Positions 60,357-64,000 of a stretch of DNA of 64,000 bases are shown here, piece after piece. The stretch is from contig NZ_LLYW01000008.1 of the NCBI RefSeq assembly GCF_001484195.1, positions 1-64,000 on the forward strand, in the 5' to 3' direction. Position 1 is the stretch's first letter, and each line of letters begins with the position of its first letter. A program made the position numbers and the translations under genes. The stretch is from Thermococcus celericrescens. Its GTDB lineage: Archaea; Methanobacteriota_B; Thermococci; Thermococcales; Thermococcaceae. Below the pieces are notes generated by a model. That model saw only the letters and a list, made by a program, of their open reading frames with translations, had not been told where the DNA came from and ran no database searches.

Positions 60357-61694
60357 TCACGTCCTCAGCTTCGCCAACGCATCCTCAGCCGCTTGGAGTA
60401 TCTGGTAGCCGACCGGAGAAGCCGTTAGGAGCGGGTGGGTCGCTATCTGGAGAGTGTAGAGCTCGCTCGCGGTGAGTCTCTTCTGTATCGCGAGGGCTAG
60501 AATGTTTATCATCTCGCCAACACTCTTTCCACCAGCTATCTGTGCCCCAAGTATCGCTCCCCTGTCGCGGGAGAAGATGAGCTTAACCGTCACCATCGAG
60601 GTGTCCGGGAACTTCGCCGGGTGCCTGTCGGGGCCTTTTCCATAGCCAACTATGACCTCGAAGCCCTCCCTCCTGGCGGCCTCCTCGGTCAAGCCAGCGG
60701 CCGCAAGGGCGAGACCGGCAACGTTGGTGGAATAGACGCCTATCGTCCTTCTGTTCTCACGAACTATCTGAAGCTTGAAGAGGTTCGCACCGGCTATTCT
60801 GGCTTCGAAGGTGGCCGTTGAGGCGAGCATCAGCCCGTAGGGCCTGCCGGTGAAGAAGTCCCTGTGCTCGACGCAGTCGCCGACGGCAAAGATGTCCGGG
60901 TGAGAGGTTCTCATGTATTCGTCCGTCCAGATGCCGTAGCGGGTGACCCTGAGGCCCGCCTTGACCGCCAGGTCAACGTTCGGGCGGTAGCCGATGGAGA
61001 ATATAACGAGGTCCGCGGGAAGCTCGCTTCCGTCGATGAGCCTCACCCGCTCGACACTTTCCCCACCAAGGATCCGCTCAACCTGCCCATAGACGACCTT
61101 TATGCCCCTCTCCTCAAGCCGTTCCGCGACCATCTCGCTGAACTCCCTATCGAAGGAGCTTCTCAGGAGCCTGCTCCTCACGAGAATCGTCACGTCCTTT
61201 CCGAGCTTTCTTATCTCATCGCCGACCTCGAGGGCTATGAAGCCGCCGCCAACGATGACGACCCGCTCCGCAGTTTTAACCCTCTCGCGGAACTCCTTCA
61301 GGTAGCGGTAGTCTTTCGGGACGGTGTAGACTCCCTCCAGCTCCGAGCCCGGGAACTCCGGCTCCACGGGTTTTGAACCGGTCGCAAGGACGAGCTTCTC
61401 CCAGGCGATCTCCTTCCCTGAGGCAGTCCTCACGAGCTTTGCCCTCGGGTCGATCTCAGTAACCTCATCCGTCAATATGTCCACGCCAAGAGGCTCCAGG
61501 AACTTCTCGACCGGGAGAATGTCATCGTCAACACTATTCAGCGTGCCAAAGATGTACGGGATGCCACAGGGAATCATGGCGATATCTTCCCTCTTGATGA
61601 CCAAAACGCTTTTGTCGGGGTAGAACTTCCGGGCCGAGATCGCTGTGGTCAGGCCCCCGGCGCTCGCTCCTATGATAACAACATCGTACTTCAT
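60357..61694 (-). CDS. FAD-dependent CoA-disulfide reductase / NADH oxidase family
   Basis: 445 residues, pyridine-nucleotide-disulfide reductase fold. The FAD site is KYDVVIIGASAGGLTTAIS, the redox Cys is Cys43 in IPCGIPYIFG, the NAD(P)H site is RVVIVGGGFIALEVGDEI and the second FAD segment is IFAVGDCVEHRDF. Single-Cys enzymes like this reduce CoA disulfide, oxidise NADH or serve in sulfur reduction in thermococci; the exact role is open. ATG 61694 follows GGGGGGTCTAAC. Convergent with the TROVE gene, 33 bases apart. Confidence 0.88.
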   Translation of the reverse strand: MKYDVVIIGASAGGLTTAISARKFYPDKSVLVIKREDIAMIPCGIPYIFGTLNSVDDDILPVEKFLEPLGVDILTDEVTEIDPRAKLVRTASGKEIAWEKLVLATGSKPVEPEFPGSELEGVYTVPKDYRYLKEFRERVKTAERVVIVGGGFIALEVGDEIRKLGKDVTILVRSRLLRSSFDREFSEMVAERLEERGIKVVYGQVERILGGESVERVRLIDGSELPADLVIFSIGYRPNVDLAVKAGLRVTRYGIWTDEYMRTSHPDIFAVGDCVEHRDFFTGRPYGLMLASTATFEARIAGANLFKLQIVRENRRTIGVYSTNVAGLALAAAGLTEEAARREGFEVIVGYGKGPDRHPAKFPDTSMVTVKLIFSRDRGAILGAQIAGGKSVGEMINILALAIQKRLTASELYTLQIATHPLLTASPVGYQILQAAEDALAKLRT

Positions 61695-61817
61695 GTTAGA
61701 CCCCCCTAAAGGTTTTCGGTTATATTTACACACCAAAGGATTTGAACCTTTCGTTAACCTCTGGTTCAAAACGCGGGTACTGAAGGTTTCAGCGATGAAG
61801 AAAAAATAGCAGAGGAG

Positions 61818-62621
61818 TCATTCCCCGGTCGCACCCTTCAGGGCGTCCTTACACCCACAGTGCCTCTCCTTCGGGATGTACTTGATGGACTTCATGAGGA
61901 GGTACTTTATCTCCTCGCTCTTCTTGGCCATAAGTTCGACGACCTCGGTGTGGGTGAGCTTCTGGGTGCTTATGCCGGCAGCGAAGTTGGTGACGATGGC
62001 CACGCTGGCGTAGCACATCTCCAGCTCCCTAGCCAAGGCAGCCTCGGGGCACTGGGTCATGCCGACCAGATCAGCGCCGAGTATCTTGAGCGCCCGTATC
62101 TCCGCCCTAGTCTCGAACCTCGGACCCTCCATGCAGGCGTAGGTGCCCGTTGGGTGATAGTCAAAGCCAAGCTCCTTGGCGGCAGTTATCAGGGCCTTCC
62201 TGAGCTCGGGGCAGTATGGGTCCGTGAAATCGACGTGGGCAACGAACTTCCTGTCGTGCGGGCTCTCGTCACCGTCGTAGAATGTGTAGTGCCTTGTCTT
62301 AGTAAAGTCCAGAAGCTGGTCGAGAACGACGAAGTCACCCGGCTTCATGGCCTCGTTGAGGGAGCCGACGGCCGACGTGGAGAGAATCCTCTCCACACCG
62401 AGCTCGTAGAGCGCCCAGATGTTGGCGCGGTAGTTGATCCTGTGCGGTGGAACGCTGTGCCCCTCGCCGTGCCTCGCGAGGAAGGCTATCTCCTCCCCGT
62501 CGTACTCCCCAATCTTCACCCGGACCTTTCCGTAGGGAGTGCTCACGAACTCCTCCCTGACGTTCTGAAGCAGCTTGGGGTCGTATACTCCGGAACCTCC
62601 AATAATTGCTATCCTCGGCAT
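61818..62621 (-). CDS. mtnP: S-methyl-5'-thioadenosine phosphorylase
   Basis: 267 residues. IAIIGGSGVYDP, the phosphate site FLARHGEGHSVPPHRINYRANIWAL (His60-Arg61), CMEGPRFETRAEIR and GMTQCPEAALARE identify the MTA phosphorylase branch. It splits methylthioadenosine to adenine and methylthioribose-1-phosphate. A C-terminal Cys255-Gly-Cys257 motif resembles the stabilising CXC disulfides known in hyperthermophilic relatives. ATG 62621 follows GGTGATGCC; the longer upstream frame runs into the next gene. Confidence 0.94.
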   Translation of the reverse strand: MPRIAIIGGSGVYDPKLLQNVREEFVSTPYGKVRVKIGEYDGEEIAFLARHGEGHSVPPHRINYRANIWALYELGVERILSTSAVGSLNEAMKPGDFVVLDQLLDFTKTRHYTFYDGDESPHDRKFVAHVDFTDPYCPELRKALITAAKELGFDYHPTGTYACMEGPRFETRAEIRALKILGADLVGMTQCPEAALARELEMCYASVAIVTNFAAGISTQKLTHTEVVELMAKKSEEIKYLLMKSIKYIPKERHCGCKDALKGATGE

Positions 62622-62661
62622 GGCATCACCTGGAAGATGAAAGGGCGGCGGTCTTAAAACG

Positions 62662-63963
62662 TTAGCCCTTTTCCCAGAGCCCCCTCTGGTACTCCGCCCG
62701 CTCCTCGATGTCCTCCCTAACCTCACCATCAGTCTGGAATTCCAGTATCTTCGTCAGTATCTCGCTGAGGAGCCAGGAGCCCCACTTGGCGTCCTTCACC
62801 TCAAGGGCGGCGTCAATGGCCCCGTCTATATCCCCGGCATTGAGCTTCGCCACGGCTATGCTGCCAAAGGCCAACGAGCGGAGGTAGTGGCCGCGAACGC
62901 GGGAGGCGAATTCCCATGCACCGTCAAAGTCTCCAAGCTTGGAGAGGTACGTGGCGACTTTGACCCGGACCGCGTCGTCTTTAGTCGCGTCTCCAATCCT
63001 CCTGACCAGGTCAACATACCTCCGATCGATGTTCCCTGAGAGAAGTCCCACCATTATGCGTCCGGCCAGTTGTTCAAACTCTTCCCCCTCGACACGGTCA
63101 AGGAGCCCGGAGAGGACGTCTGTCTTATCGAGTGAGGTCTCCACTATGCCCTCAATGACGGCCCAGCGCTGTTCCGGGGGAAGCTTCTCCACGATGTTCA
63201 TCACAAAGTCCAACTCCCCCTGGTTGCCCAGCCCAACAAGAAGGGATTTCAGCACATCAAAACCTGTCTCGCCCGAGAGAGACAGCGCTATATCAACGAA
63301 CTTCTCATAGGTGGCCTTCGGAACGTCGGAGTGTTTGAGATGAACCGCAACTTCCCTCATCGCTTCCCCAAGCCAGTACTCGCTCTTAAGCTCCGAGAGC
63401 ACCCTGATCGCGCTTCCAAACTCCTCCCTTTTGAGGTGGGTTTTTATGGTCTCAACCGCGGCGATGGAGTGCCACGGTTCACCCTCAATGCCCTCAACGA
63501 CAAGTCTAGCCCTGCGCATGTTGCCACGTTGGAGGTACGCCCCGAGTATTTTGAGCAAACTGTCGTTCCGCTTTACCTGATCCTTAATGTCGCCGGCATA
63601 AAAGAACGCATCGTCAATCCGCTCGAGGTTCAGAAGTTTCGATACAAGTTCCAGAAGCAGGTCATCCCTCACAGGCTGGGGAAACTCAACAATCGCATCA
63701 TGTGCCTGCTGAAACACCTTCATCGCGGTTTTGGGGTTTACCGAATTCAAATAGAATGCAATCTCTATGAGGGCCTTTGCCATCACTACGGGATTCTCTA
63801 TTATGGACGCGGCATTTACGGCGTACTTAAAAGCGCTTTTGTATTCGGGGTCTTTAACCCGATACATGTAGTACCCAATTTTAGCGTAGGTAACCGCCCG
63901 CAGGTACTTATCCCTTATGTCGGAGGCCAGTCGCAGAGCCTCACGATAAATGTCAGCCGCCAT
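62662..63963 (-). CDS. Large helical-repeat protein
   Basis: 433 residues, nearly all helical, built of ~35-residue units: IYREALRLASDIRDKYLRAVTYAKIGYY, LERIDDAFFYAGDIKDQVKRND, and near the end LGDFDGAWEFASRVRGHYLRSLAFGSIA and AGDIDGAIDAALEVKDAKWGSW. These resemble TPR/PPR-like arrays and suggest a protein-binding scaffold. No enzyme motif is visible. ATG 63963 follows CCGGTGGAAATA. It lies upstream of mtnP on the same strand (40-base gap). Confidence 0.72.
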   Translation of the reverse strand: MAADIYREALRLASDIRDKYLRAVTYAKIGYYMYRVKDPEYKSAFKYAVNAASIIENPVVMAKALIEIAFYLNSVNPKTAMKVFQQAHDAIVEFPQPVRDDLLLELVSKLLNLERIDDAFFYAGDIKDQVKRNDSLLKILGAYLQRGNMRRARLVVEGIEGEPWHSIAAVETIKTHLKREEFGSAIRVLSELKSEYWLGEAMREVAVHLKHSDVPKATYEKFVDIALSLSGETGFDVLKSLLVGLGNQGELDFVMNIVEKLPPEQRWAVIEGIVETSLDKTDVLSGLLDRVEGEEFEQLAGRIMVGLLSGNIDRRYVDLVRRIGDATKDDAVRVKVATYLSKLGDFDGAWEFASRVRGHYLRSLAFGSIAVAKLNAGDIDGAIDAALEVKDAKWGSWLLSEILTKILEFQTDGEVREDIEERAEYQRGLWEKG

Positions 63964-64000
63964 TATTTCCACCGGAAAATTTACGATATGGAAGTATTTA

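Noticed and set aside
1..64000. Search for CRISPR arrays, rRNA genes and intact insertion sequences
   Set aside because: No regularly spaced ~30-bp repeats, no rRNA text and no transposase motifs with terminal inverted repeats were seen.

Overview
The window is chromosomal DNA from a hyperthermophilic archaeon of the order Thermococcales, most likely a Thermococcus. The evidence is the gene content: FttA (aCPSF1), archaeal RNase J, RNase P protein Rpp30, ribosomal proteins L15e and L41e, GH57 branching enzyme, TrpB2, PfDPMS-type dolichol-phosphate mannose synthase, archaeal LeuRS and the archaeal mevalonate pathway. It also fits in dense packing, GGTG-type ribosome binding sites, frequent GTG starts and TTTATA/TTTAAA box A promoters. 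I see no CRISPR array, rRNA or intact transposase.

Layout. 1-6.8 kb: nitrilase, L41e with a phosphoesterase, an HTH regulator, an M28 peptidase operon with a KaiC-like ATPase, and a mannosyltransferase. 6.8-13.9 kb: tRNA-Pro, ribose-5-phosphate isomerase, a threonine-synthase-like/PadR fusion that lacks the PLP lysine, FttA, proteasome beta, a degenerate P-loop protein and a small K+ channel. 13.9-24 kb: glutamate dehydrogenase, an NSS amino-acid transporter with its 35-residue MetS-like subunit, a PII protein, branching enzyme, RqcH/NFACT and NikR. 24-31 kb: DUF389, TrpB2, Rpp30 and an ABC exporter. 31-43 kb and 48-49.7 kb contain AT-richer accessory islands. These hold three secreted-protein genes with a shared upstream element, a repeat-rich NYN nuclease and toxin-antitoxin debris, interspersed with L15e, a prolidase and LeuRS. 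43-56 kb: an MFS transporter, then isoprenoid genes (idsA, fni, ipk, mvk) with RNase J, a MEMO protein and a minimal MNT/HEPN pair. 56-64 kb: uridine phosphorylase, two helical-repeat proteins, tRNA-Arg and tRNA-Gly, a TROVE (Ro60-like) protein, a CoA-disulfide-reductase-like enzyme and MTA phosphorylase.

The strongest candidates for something undescribed are four. (1) A cloverleaf-like RNA structure (10-bp closing stem plus two 5-bp hairpins) lies directly upstream of the TROVE gene; it could be an archaeal Y-RNA-like RNA or a self-regulatory leader. (2) Three unrelated secreted proteins share a promoter/upstream element, and two of them share a nearly identical signal-peptide DNA; two are followed at once by small membrane-protein genes. 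(3) A 696-residue protein joins short GF/EY repeats and a duplicated ~75-residue module to a C-terminal NYN RNase domain. (4) A threonine-synthase-like domain with Arg at the PLP-lysine position is fused to a PadR winged helix. Also notable are ~300-bp repeats 3' of two tRNA genes with covarying hairpins, and two probable single-base homopolymer frameshifts.

Functionally, mvk, ipk, fni and idsA supply isoprenoid precursors for archaeal lipids. FttA and RNase J share the beta-CASP fold and act in transcription termination and mRNA decay. The gdhA, NSS/MetS and PII block concerns amino-acid and nitrogen metabolism. All functional calls rest on my reading of motifs; no database search was run.
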